Made by a program: the position numbers and the translations under genes | Notes under the pieces: generated by a model | Told to the model about the DNA's origin: nothing | Seen by the model: only the letters and a program-made list of their open reading frames with translations | The model's database searches: none | Shown here: one piece after another, positions 10,946-24,400 of the stretch | Layout: each line of letters starts with the position of its first letter | How positions within the stretch are numbered: the first letter of the stretch is position 1 | Assembly (NCBI GenBank): GCA_963662155.1 | Contig: OY759266.1 | Location: forward strand, 13,027,835 to 13,091,834 | Direction: 5' to 3' | Length of the DNA stretch: 64,000 bases | DNA from: Lamellibrachia columna | Lineage: Eukaryota > Annelida > Polychaeta > Sabellida > Siboglinidae

Positions 10946-11790
10946 GTAGCTACAGCCATATATAATTGTCGTACTACAGTCTAGTGCACATGTGACTCAT
11001 AGAGCCGAGCATCATCCTGCATTTGAACAACTAGAAACTGCTATCATTTCGGACAGTATTCATCACAAGGGAATTAGCAGGCAGCCCTCTACTGTGAGGA
11101 GTCATCTGAAATCGGCAGCACTATAACTTGTGGAAAATCTCTGCGTATGTGCACTTTGTTGTTCGTGAAGTTGGTAGACGTGGACTGCCAGTGACTTTGA
11201 ATGTGTAGTCAGTCTGCTGTCAAGACATTTGGAGTCTTGTTGAAGACACCATTGTTGAAAGAATGACTGCTATTTTTTATGTTTTACAGAGCTGACGGTG
11301 AAATACTTGCTGTTATGAAATATTAATTCCAGAATACATTTTATGTTTTGACCCCAATAGTATTGACTTTGATGTCAGATCAATGTACAACAGTTTTCTC
11401 TAAAGATGTTCTTGTGTAAACAGTATTACTGTCTTTTTCCAAATATTTTAGTCAAGCTAGGAGTAAACATTTTTATTATGTTAATGGGAAGGTTTGTATG
11501 AAAGCCTACATTTCGTGTCACGTAGCAATCCTGCTACAATTGCCGGTAGAAAAATGTACATGCTTTTGACTGGGTGTGTTTACAGATAATGTTTGTCTTA
11601 CCTGTGCATTTATGGTAATTTTGATGTATGGAGAGTGGAGGCTTGTCACACTATTTGCTTGTGTAGGAATGGATGGGACTTTGGATGCCATTTGCCTTTC
11701 TCCTAGGCCTTGGTGCAGGCATATTTTAAATTTTTGTATATAGTGGTCAGTCAAAAGGATCATCACAATAAATTACAATAGCAAAATGTG
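10946..11790 (+). terminator. nucleolin 3'UTR and poly(A) signal
   Basis: After TAA at 10943-10945 the first canonical AATAAA is at 11767-11772, implying a 3'UTR of about 0.84 kb ending near 11785-11790. No other AATAAA or ATTAAA was found in between. The cleavage site itself cannot be seen. Confidence 0.6.
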
Positions 11791-12310
11791 GTCAGTGTTT
11801 CTGTGTTAGTGCTAAGCATAATTCGCTGTGCGGTCTTGTCACTATATACACAGTTAATCAAAAGGATGGTGCTTTGAGCCACGTCGCGTTCAACAAAGTT
11901 TTTTAATACAAAAGCACAAAGTGCGCGCACTTGTGTAGCTGTATTGACACCAGATAGCCTGACGGCAAAATATTTTATGACATTGTATGTTTGAGCTATT
12001 CCCTTTCTGAATCTAGTGAAGCCACACAAACTTGTCTTCCAGAGGAAGTATCTTTTCAAGTCAGAAGCCTGGAGTTAAAGTCCACTTAGAGCTTGTGCTA
12101 GTTACCAATTCGGTATGTTGACTCTAGTGAGACAGTCTGGGCTACAATTATTTAATACTGTACCAGTTTGCAGTCTCGGCAAACAATATATAAGCCACAG
12201 ACACACAGCATGCTTTCCTACACAGATTATGCAACTATGGGGGTGAGGCCTTGTGGACATTGTCTAATGTCTTTATATAAGCAAAAATCATGTACCCTCT
12301 GTTAAGACAC
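11791..12310. other. spacer between nucleolin and the LINE-derived array
   Basis: No gene or known element recognised. The right end (about 12296-12310) reads CTCTGTTAAGACAC, which matches the first bases of the array unit (TCTCTGTTAAGACA), so the array junction lies in a patch of short homology. Confidence 0.6.
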
Positions 12311-13264
12311 TAATGCAAGTAATTTATTACTAATGCAAGTAATTTATATGAATACATTTGTCTCTGTTAAGACAAGTACCCAAATCAATTTGAATAGGAC
12401 ATGTTTGACAGAGTATAAATGTAAATTTCTATATACCAGATTTCAAATAAATAAAATAAAAAAATCCGATTTAAATAATTTTTTTAAATCATGATTTTTT
12501 TCAACCCTCGTCATAACCTCTGCCTAGTTTATCATCAGATTCTGTTCGTACAAAACTGCACTAGTTTGCAGATTTTATCTTGTCAGTATTCGTAATTTTT
12601 TTAATTCTAAATTTCCACAGATGCTCTTGACTAATGCATTGAAACTCATGAAAGAGGCATTGGTTGAACCGCTAAATTTAATAATAAACCAGACTTGTTA
12701 CTGGAACATTTCCTGATAACTTAAAATAGCGAAAGTCATTCCTATATTTAAAAATAGATAAGGAAACACTTTTCTCAAACTATAGGCCAATTTCCTTACT
12801 ACCTGCCTTTGCAAGGTTTAAAAAAATATATTTCTGATAAGCTTTAAAGATTTTTTTATGATATTTTTATAACAGTCAGTATGGGTTTAGGAAAGGACAT
12901 TCAACAGAGTTGGCTGCATTTGAATTAATAGATAAACTTGCATGTCAGATGGATAAAGGTAAAATTCCCACTGCTATATTTTTAGACCTTTCTACATCTT
13001 TTGACGCTCTTAACCATGACATTTTACGCACAAAATTGTCATACTATTGTGTTAAAGGACTTTCAAATAACCTTATTCAAAGTTATTTAGTAAACAGGAA
13101 ACAATTCGTTGAAATAAATGACACCAAATCAGATATGTTGCCTAACAACAGTCTAATAACCACTGGTGTTCCACAAGGTTCTATACTGGGACCTCTACTA
13201 TTTTTAATATATATATATATATAAATGATATTACTAATGCAAGTAATTTATATGAATACATTTG

Positions 13265-16200
13265 TCTCTGTTAAGACAAGTACCCAAATCAATTTGAATA
13301 GGACAGGTTTGACAGAGTATAAATGTAAATTTCTATATACCAGATTTCAAATAAATAAAATAAAAAAATCCGATTTAAATAATTTTTTTAAATCATGATT
13401 TTTTTCAACCCTCGTCATAACCTCTGCCTAGTTTATCATCAGATTCTGTTCGTACAAAACTGCACTAGTTTGCAGATTTTATCTTGTCAGTATTCGTAAT
13501 TTTTTTAATTCTAAATTTCCACAGATGCTCTTGACTAATGCATTGAAACTCATGAAAGAGGCATTGGTTGAACCGCTAAATTTAATAATAAACCAGACTT
13601 GTTACTGGAACATTTCCTGATAACTTAAAATAGCGAAAGTCATTCCTATATTTAAAAAAAGATAAGGAAACACTTTTCTCAAACTATAGGCCAATTTCCT
13701 TACTACCTGCCTTTGCAAGGTTTAAAAAAATATATTTCTGATAAGCTTTAAAGATTTTTTATGATATTTTTATAACAGTCAGTATGGGTTTAGGAAAGGA
13801 CATTCAACAGAGTTGGCTGCATTTGAATTAATAGATAAACTTGCATGTCAGATGGATAAAGGTAAAATTCCCACTGCTATATTTTTAGACCTTTCTAAAG
13901 CTTTTGACACTCTTAACCATGACATTTTACGCACAAAATTGTCATACTATTGTGTTAAAGGACTTTCAAATAACCTTATTCAAAGTTATTTAGTAAACAG
14001 GAAACGATTCATTGAAATAAATGACACCAAATCAGATATGTTGCCTAACAACAGTCTAATAGCCACTGGTGTTCCACAAGGTTCTATACTGGGACCTCTA
14101 CTATTTTTAATATATATATATATATATATAAATGATATTACTAATGCAAGTAATTTATATGAATACATTTGTCTCTGTTAAGACAAGTACCCAAATCAAT
14201 TTGAATAGGACAGGTTTGACAGAGTATAAATGTAAATTTCTATATACCAGATTTCAAATAAATAAAATAAAAAAATCCGATTTAAATAATTTTTTTAAAT
14301 CATGATTTTTTTCAACCCTCGTCATAACCTCTGCCTAGTTTATCATCAGATTCTGTTCGTACAAAACTGCACTAGTTTGCAGATTTTATCTTGTCAGTAT
14401 TCGTAATTTTTTAAATTCTAAATTTCCACAGATGCTCTTGACTAATGCATTGAAACTCATGAAAGAGGCATTGGTTGAACCGCTAAATTTAATAATAAAC
14501 CAGACTTGTTACTGGAACATTTCCTGATAACTTAAAATAGCGAAAGTCATTCCTATATTTAAAAAAAGATAAGGAAACACTTTTCTCAAACTATAGGCCA
14601 ATTTCCTTACTACCTGCCTTTGCAAGGTTTAAAAAAATATATTTCTGATAAGCTTTAAAGATTTTTTATGATATTTTTATAACAGTCAGTATGGGTTTAG
14701 GAAAGGACATTCAACAGAGTTGGCTGCATTTGAATTAATAGATAAACTTGCATGTCAGATGGATAAAGGTAAAATTCCCACTGCTATATTTTTAGACCTT
14801 TCTAAAGCTTTTGACACTCTTAACCATGACATTTTACGCACAAAATTGTCATACTATTGTGTTAAAGGACTTTCAAATAACCTTATTCAAAGTTATTTAG
14901 TAAACAGGAAACGATTCATTGAAATAAATGACACCAAATCAGATATGTTGCCTAACAACAGTCTAATAGCCACTGGTGTTCCACAAGGTTCTATACTGGG
15001 ACCTCTACTATTTTTAATATATATATATATATATATATAAATGATATTACTAATGCAAGTAATTTATATGAATACATTTGTCTCTGTTAAGACAAGTACC
15101 CAAATCAATTTGAATAGGACAGGTTTGACAGAGTATAAATGTAAATTTCTATATACCAGATTTCAAATAAATAAAATAAAAAAATCCGATTTAAATAATT
15201 TTTTTAAATCATGATTTTTTTCAACCCTCGTCATAACCTCTGCCTAGTTTATCATCAGATTCTGTTCGTACAAAACTGCACTAGTTTGCAGATTTTATCT
15301 TGTCAGTATTCGTAATTTTTTTAATTCTAAATTTCCACAGATGCTCTTGACTAATGCATTGAAACTCATGAAAGAGGCATTGGTTGAACCGCTAAATTTA
15401 ATAATAAACCAGACTTGTTACTGGAACATTTCCTGATAACTTAAAATAGCGAAAGTCATTCCTATATTTAAAAAAAGATAAGGAAACACTTTTCTCAAAC
15501 TATAGGCCAATTTCCTTACTACCTGCCTTTGCAAGGTTTAAAAAAATATATTTCTGATAAGCTTTAAAGATTTTTTATGATATTTTTATAACAGTCAGTA
15601 TGGGTTTAGGAAAGGACATTCAACAGAGTTGGCTGCATTTGAATTAATAGATAAACTTGCATGTCAGATGGATAAAGGTAAAATTCCCACTGCTATATTT
15701 TTAGACCTTTCTAAAGCTTTTGACACTCTTAACCATGACATTTTACGCACAAAATTGTCATACTATTGTGTTAAAGGACTTTCAAATAACCTTATTCAAA
15801 GTTATTTAGTAAACAGGAAACGATTCATTGAAATAAATGACACCAAATCAGATATGTTGCCTAACAACAGTCTAATAGCCACTGGTGTTCCACAAGGTTC
15901 TATACTGGGACCTCTACTATTTTTAATATATATATATATATATATATAAATGATATTACTAATGCAAGTAATTTATATGAATACATTTGTCTCTGTTAAG
16001 ACAAGTACCCAAATCAATTTGAATAGGACAGGTTTGACAGAGTATAAATGTAAATTTCTATATACCAGATTTCAAATAAATAAAATAAAAAAATCCGATT
16101 TAAATAATTTTTTTAAATCATGATTTTTTTCAACCCTCGTCATAACCTCTGCCTAGTTTATCATCAGATTCTGTTCGTACAAAACTGCACTAGTTTGCAG

Positions 16201-18720
16201 ATTTTATCTTGTCAGTATTCGTAATTTTTTTAATTCTAAATTTCCACAGATGCTCTTGACTAATGCATTGAAACTCATGAAAGAGGCATTGGTTGAACCG
16301 CTAAATTTAATAATAAACCAGACTTGTTACTGGAACATTTCCTGATAACTTAAAATAGCGAAAGTCATTCCTATATTTAAAAAAAGATAAGGAAACACTT
16401 TTCTCAAACTATAGGCCAATTTCCTTACTACCTGCCTTTGCAAGGTTTAAAAAAATATATTTCTGATAAGCTTTAAAGATTTTTTATGATATTTTTATAA
16501 CAGTCAGTATGGGTTTAGGAAAGGACATTCAACAGAGTTGGCTGCATTTGAATTAATAGATAAACTTGCATGTCAGATGGATAAAGGTAAAATTCCCACT
16601 GCTATATTTTTAGACCTTTCTAAAGCTTTTGACACTCTTAACCATGACATTTTACGCACAAAATTGTCATACTATTGTGTTAAAGGACTTTCAAATAACC
16701 TTATTCAAAGTTATTTAGTAAACAGGAAACGATTCATTGAAATAAATGACACCAAATCAGATATGTTGCCTAACAACAGTCTAATAGCCACTGGTGTTCC
16801 ACAAGGTTCTATACTGGGACCTCTACTATTTTTAATATATATATATATATATATATAAATGATATTACTAATGCAAGTAATTTATATGAATACATTTGTC
16901 TCTGTTAAGACAAGTACCCAAATCAATTTGAATAGGACAGGTTTGACAGAGTATAAATGTAAATTTCTATATACCAGATTTCAAATAAATAAAATAAAAA
17001 AATCCGATTTAAATAATTTTTTTAAATCATGATTTTTTTCAACCCTCGTCATAACCTCTGCCTAGTTTATCATCAGATTCTGTTCGTACAAAACTGCACT
17101 AGTTTGCAGATTTTATCTTGTCAGTATTCGTAATTTTTTTAATTCTAAATTTCCACAGATGCTCTTGACTAATGCATTGAAACTCATGAAAGAGGCATTG
17201 GTTGAACCGCTAAATTTAATAATAAACCAGACTTGTTACTGGAACATTTCCTGATAACTTAAAATAGCGAAAGTCATTCCTATATTTAAAAAAAGATAAG
17301 GAAACACTTTTCTCAAACTATAGGCCAATTTCCTTACTACCTGCCTTTGCAAGGTTTAAAAAAATATATTTCTGATAAGCTTTAAAGATTTTTTATGATA
17401 TTTTTATAACAGTCAGTATGGGTTTAGGAAAGGACATTCAACAGAGTTGGCTGCATTTGAATTAATAGATAAACTTGCATGTCAGATGGATAAAGGTAAA
17501 ATTCCCACTGCTATATTTTTAGACCTTTCTAAAGCTTTTGACACTCTTAACCATGACATTTTACGCACAAAATTGTCATACTATTGTGTTAAAGGACTTT
17601 CAAATAACCTTATTCAAAGTTATTTAGTAAACAGGAAACGATTCATTGAAATAAATGACACCAAATCAGATATGTTGCCTAACAACAGTCTAATAGCCAC
17701 TGGTGTTCCACAAGGTTCTATACTGGGACCTCTACTATTTTTAATATATATATATATATATATATAAATGATATTACTAATGCAAGTAATTTATATGAAT
17801 ACATTTGTCTCTGTTAAGACAAGTACCCAAATCAATTTGAATAGGACAGGTTTGACAGAGTATAAATGTAAATTTCTATATACCAGATTTCAAATAAATA
17901 AAATAAAAAAATCCGATTTAAATAATTTTTTTAAATCATGATTTTTTTCAACCCTCGTCATAACCTCTGCCTAGTTTATCATCAGATTCTGTTCGTACAA
18001 AACTGCACTAGTTTGCAGATTTTATCTTGTCAGTATTCGTAATTTTTTTAATTCTAAATTTCCACAGATGCTCTTGACTAATGCATTGAAACTCATGAAA
18101 GAGGCATTGGTTGAACCGCTAAATTTAATAATAAACCAGACTTGTTACTGGAACATTTCCTGATAACTTAAAATAGCGAAAGTCATTCCTATATTTAAAA
18201 AAAGATAAGGAAACACTTTTCTCAAACTATAGGCCAATTTCCTTACTACCTGCCTTTGCAAGGTTTAAAAAAATATATTTCTGATAAGCTTTAAAGATTT
18301 TTTATGATATTTTTATAACAGTCAGTATGGGTTTAGGAAAGGACATTCAACAGAGTTGGCTGCATTTGAATTAATAGATAAACTTGCATGTCAGATGGAT
18401 AAAGGTAAAATTCCCACTGCTATATTTTTAGACCTTTCTAAAGCTTTTGACACTCTTAACCATGACATTTTACGCACAAAATTGTCATACTATTGTGTTA
18501 AAGGACTTTCAAATAACCTTATTCAAAGTTATTTAGTAAACAGGAAACGATTCATTGAAATAAATGACACCAAATCAGATATGTTGCCTAACAACAGTCT
18601 AATAGCCACTGGTGTTCCACAAGGTTCTATACTGGGACCTCTACTATTTTTAATATATATATATATATATATATAAATGATATTACTAATGCAAGTAATT
18701 TATATGAATACATTTGTCTC
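13265..18720 (+). repeat. array sub-block: six consecutive type-B units (units 2-7)
   Basis: Units 2-7 all carry the type-B markers LSKAFDTL, RKRFIEIN and SLIATG, with TCTAAAGCTTTTGACAC in the DNA and a 6-T run before ATGATATT. Spacing between most of them is exactly 909 bp, so this block looks like a run of single-unit duplications. Unit 3 differs by AAATTC in place of TAATTC. Confidence 0.9.
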
Positions 18721-21364
18721 TGTTAAGACAAGTACCCAAATCAATTTGAATAGGACAGGTTTGACAGAGTATAAATGTAAATTTCTATATACCAGATTTC
18801 AAATAAATAAAATAAAAAAATCCGATTTAAATAATTTTTTTAAATCATGATTTTTTTCAACCCTCGTCATAACCTCTGCCTAGTTTATCATCAGATTCTG
18901 TTCGTACAAAACTGCACTAGTTTGCAGATTTTATCTTGTCAGTATTCGTAATTTTTTTAATTCTAAATTTCCACAGATGCTCTTGACTAATGCATTGAAA
19001 CTCATGAAAGAGGCATTGGTTGAACCGCTAAATTTAATAATAAACCAGACTTGTTACTGGAACATTTCCTGATAACTTAAAATAGCGAAAGTCATTCCTA
19101 TATTTAAAAATAGATAAGGAAACACTTTTCTCAAACTATAGGCCAATTTCCTTACTACCTGCCTTTGCAAGGTTTAAAAAAATATATTTCTGATAAGCTT
19201 TAAAGATTTTTTTATGATATTTTTATAACAGTCAGTATGGGTTTAGGAAAGGACATTCAACAGAGTTGGCTGCATTTGAATTAATAGATAAACTTGCATG
19301 TCAGATGGATAAAGGTAAAATTCCCACTGCTATATTTTTAGACCTTTCTACATCTTTTGACGCTCTTAACCATGACATTTTACGCACAAAATTGTCATAC
19401 TATTGTGTTAAAGGACTTTCAAATAACCTTATTCAAAGTTATTTAGTAAACAGGAAACAATTCGTTGAAATAAATGACACCAAATCAGATATGTTGCCTA
19501 ACAACAGTCTAATAACCACTGGTGTTCCACAAGGTTCTATACTGGGACCTCTACTATTTTTAATATATATATATATATAAATGATATTACTAATGCAAGT
19601 AATTTATATGAATACATTTGTCTCTGTTAAGACAAGTACCCAAATCAATTTGAATAGGACAGGTTTGACAGAGTATAAATGTAAATTTCTATATACCAGA
19701 TTTCAAATAAATAAAATAAAAAAATCCGATTTAAATAATTTTTTTAAATCATGATTTTTTTCAACCCTCGTCATAACCTCTGCCTAGTTTATCATCAGAT
19801 TCTGTTCGTACAAAACTGCACTAGTTTGCAGATTTTATCTTGTCAGTATTCGTAATTTTTTTAATTCTAAATTTCCACAGATGCTCTTGACTAATGCATT
19901 GAAACTCATGAAAGAGGCATTGGTTGAACCGCTAAATTTAATAATAAACCAGACTTGTTACTGGAACATTTCCTGATAACTTAAAATAGCGAAAGTCATT
20001 CCTATATTTAAAAAAAGATAAGGAAACACTTTTCTCAAACTATAGGCCAATTTCCTTACTACCTGCCTTTGCAAGGTTTAAAAAAATATATTTCTGATAA
20101 GCTTTAAAGATTTTTTATGATATTTTTATAACAGTCAGTATGGGTTTAGGAAAGGACATTCAACAGAGTTGGCTGCATTTGAATTAATAGATAAACTTGC
20201 ATGTCAGATGGATAAAGGTAAAATTCCCACTGCTATATTTTTAGACCTTTCTAAAGCTTTTGACACTCTTAACCATGACATTTTACGCACAAAATTGTCA
20301 TACTATTGTGTTAAAGGACTTTCAAATAACCTTATTCAAAGTTATTTAGTAAACAGGAAACGATTCATTGAAATAAATGACACCAAATCAGATATGTTGC
20401 CTAACAACAGTCTAATAGCCACTGGTGTTCCACAAGGTTCTATACTGGGACCTCTACTATTTTTAATATATATATATATATATAAATGATATTACTAATG
20501 CAAGTAATTTATATGAATACATTTGTCTCTGTTAAGACAAGTACCCAAATCAATTTGAATAGGACAGGTTTGACAGAGTATAAATGTAAATTTCTATATA
20601 CCAGATTTCAAATAAATAAAATAAAAAAATCCGATTTAAATAATTTTTTTAAATCATGATTTTTTTCAACCCTCGTCATAACCTCTGCCTAGTTTATCAT
20701 CAGATTCTGTTCGTACAAAACTGCACTAGTTTGCAGATTTTATCTTGTCAGTATTCGTAATTTTTTAAATTCTAAATTTCCACAGATGCTCTTGACTAAT
20801 GCATTGAAACTCATGAAAGAGGCATTGGTTGAACCGCTAAATTTAATAATAAACCAGACTTGTTACTGGAACATTTCCTGATAACTTAAAATAGCGAAAG
20901 TCATTCCTATATTTAAAAAAAGATAAGGAAACACTTTTCTCAAACTATAGGCCAATTTCCTTACTACCTGCCTTTGCAAGGTTTAAAAAAATATATTTCT
21001 GATAAGCTTTAAAGATTTTTTATGATATTTTTATAACAGTCAGTATGGGTTTAGGAAAGGACATTCAACAGAGTTGGCTGCATTTGAATTAATAGATAAA
21101 CTTGCATGTCAGATGGATAAAGGTAAAATTCCCACTGCTATATTTTTAGACCTTTCTAAAGCTTTTGACACTCTTAACCATGACATTTTACGCACAAAAT
21201 TGTCATACTATTGTGTTAAAGGACTTTCAAATAACCTTATTCAAAGTTATTTAGTAAACAGGAAACGATTCATTGAAATAAATGACACCAAATCAGATAT
21301 GTTGCCTAACAACAGTCTAATAGCCACTGGTGTTCCACAAGGTTCTATACTGGGACCTCTACTA

Positions 21365-21400
<36 letters not shown>

Positions 21401-24400
21401 GATATTACTAATGCAAGTAATTTATATGAATACATTTGTCTCTGTTAAGACAAGTACCCAAATCAATTTGAATAGGACAGGTTTGACAGAGTATAAATGT
21501 AAATTTCTATATACCAGATTTCAAATAAATAAAATAACAAAATCCGATTTAAATAATTTTTTTAAATCATGATTTTTTTCAACCCTCGTCATAACCTCTG
21601 CCTAGTTTATCATCAGATTCTGTTCGTACAAAACTGCACTAGTTTGCAGATTTTATCTTGTCAGTATTCGTAATTTTTTTAATTCTAAATTTCCACAGAT
21701 GCTCTTGACTAATGCATTGAAACTCATGAAAGAGGCATTGGTTGAACCGCTAAATTTAATAATAAACCAGACTTGTTACTGGAACATTTCCTGATAACTT
21801 AAAATAGCGAAAGTCATTCCTATATTTAAAAATAGATAAGGAAACACTTTTCTCAAACTATAGGCCAATTTCCTTACTACCTGCCTTTGCAAGGTTTAAA
21901 AAAATATATTTCTGATAAGCTTTAAAGATTTTTTTATGATATTTTTATAACAGTCAGTATGGGTTTAGGAAAGGACATTCAACAGAGTTGGCTGCATTTG
22001 AATTAATAGATAAACTTGCATGTCAGATGGATAAAGGTAAAATTCCCACTGCTATATTTTTAGACCTTTCTACATCTTTTGACGCTCTTAACCATGACAT
22101 TTTACGCACAAAATTGTCATACTATTGTGTTAAAGGACTTTCAAATAACCTTATTCAAAGTTATTTAGTAAACAGGAAACAATTCGTTGAAATAAATGAC
22201 ACCAAATCAGATATGTTGCCTAACAACAGTCTAATAACCACTGGTGTTCCACAAGGTTCTATACTGGGACCTCTACTATTTTTAATATATATATATATAT
22301 AAATGATATTACTAATGCAAGTAATTTATATGAATACATTTGTCTCTGTTAAGACAAGTACCCAAATCAATTTGAATAGGACAGGTTTGACAGAGTATAA
22401 ATGTAAATTTCTATATACCAGATTTCAAATAAATAAAATAAAAAAATCCGATTTAAATAATTTTTTTAAATCATGATTTTTTTCAACCCTCGTCATAACC
22501 TCTGCCTAGTTTATCATCAGATTCTGTTCGTACAAAACTGCACTAGTTTGCAGATTTTATCTTGTCAGTATTCGTAATTTTTTAAATTCTAAATTTCCAC
22601 AGATGCTCTTGACTAATGCATTGAAACTCATGAAAGAGGCATTGGTTGAACCGCTAAATTTAATAATAAACCAGACTTGTTACTGGAACATTTCCTGATA
22701 ACTTAAAATAGCGAAAGTCATTCCTATATTTAAAAAAAGATAAGGAAACACTTTTCTCAAACTATAGGCCAATTTCCTTACTACCTGCCTTTGCAAGGTT
22801 TAAAAAAATATATTTCTGATAAGCTTTAAAGATTTTTTATGATATTTTTATAACAGTCAGTATGGGTTTAGGAAAGGACATTCAACAGAGTTGGCTGCAT
22901 TTGAATTAATAGATAAACTTGCATGTCAGATGGATAAAGGTAAAATTCCCACTGCTATATTTTTAGACCTTTCTAAAGCTTTTGACACTCTTAACCATGA
23001 CATTTTACGCACAAAATTGTCATACTATTGTGTTAAAGGACTTTCAAATAACCTTATTCAAAGTTATTTAGTAAACAGGAAACGATTCATTGAAATAAAT
23101 GACACCAAATCAGATATGTTGCCTAACAACAGTCTAATAGCCACTGGTGTTCCACAAGGTTCTATACTGGGACCTCTACTATTTTTAATATATATATATA
23201 TATATAAATGATATTACTAATGCAAGTAATTTATATGAATACATTTGTCTCTGTTAAGACAAGTACCCAAATCAATTTGAATAGGACAGGTTTGACAGAG
23301 TATAAATGTAAATTTCTATATACCAGATTTCAAATAAATAAAATAAAAAAATCCGATTTAAATAATTTTTTTAAATCATGATTTTTTTCAACCCTCGTCA
23401 TAACCTCTGCCTAGTTTATCATCAGATTCTGTTCGTACAAAACTGCACTAGTTTGCAGATTTTATCTTGTCAGTATTCGTAATTTTTTTAATTCTAAATT
23501 TCCACAGATGCTCTTGACTAATGCATTGAAACTCATGAAAGAGGCATTGGTTGAACCGCTAAATTTAATAATAAACCAGACTTGTTACTGGAACATTTCC
23601 TGATAACTTAAAATAGCGAAAGTCATTCCTATATTTAAAAATAGATAAGGAAACACTTTTCTCAAACTATAGGCCAATTTCCTTACTACCTGCCTTTGCA
23701 AGGTTTAAAAAAATATATTTCTGATAAGCTTTAAAGATTTTTTTATGATATTTTTATAACAGTCAGTATGGGTTTAGGAAAGGACATTCAACAGAGTTGG
23801 CTGCATTTGAATTAATAGATAAACTTGCATGTCAGATGGATAAAGGTAAAATTCCCACTGCTATATTTTTAGACCTTTCTACATCTTTTGACGCTCTTAA
23901 CCATGACATTTTACGCACAAAATTGTCATACTATTGTGTTAAAGGACTTTCAAATAACCTTATTCAAAGTTATTTAGTAAACAGGAAACAATTCGTTGAA
24001 ATAAATGACACCAAATCAGATATGTTGCCTAACAACAGTCTAATAACCACTGGTGTTCCACAAGGTTCTATACTGGGACCTCTACTATTTTTAATATATA
24101 TATATATATAAATGATATTACTAATGCAAGTAATTTATATGAATACATTTGTCTCTGTTAAGACAAGTACCCAAATCAATTTGAATAGGACAGGTTTGAC
24201 AGAGTATAAATGTAAATTTCTATATACCAGATTTCAAATAAATAAAATAAAAAAATCCGATTTAAATAATTTTTTTAAATCATGATTTTTTTCAACCCTC
24301 GTCATAACCTCTGCCTAGTTTATCATCAGATTCTGTTCGTACAAAACTGCACTAGTTTGCAGATTTTATCTTGTCAGTATTCGTAATTTTTTAAATTCTA

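Noticed and set aside
12456..12509. Separate hAT-type terminus inside each array unit (AATCATGATTTTTTTCAACCC)
   Set aside because: It resembles ends of some DNA transposons, but no matching second end or target duplication is visible in the unit.
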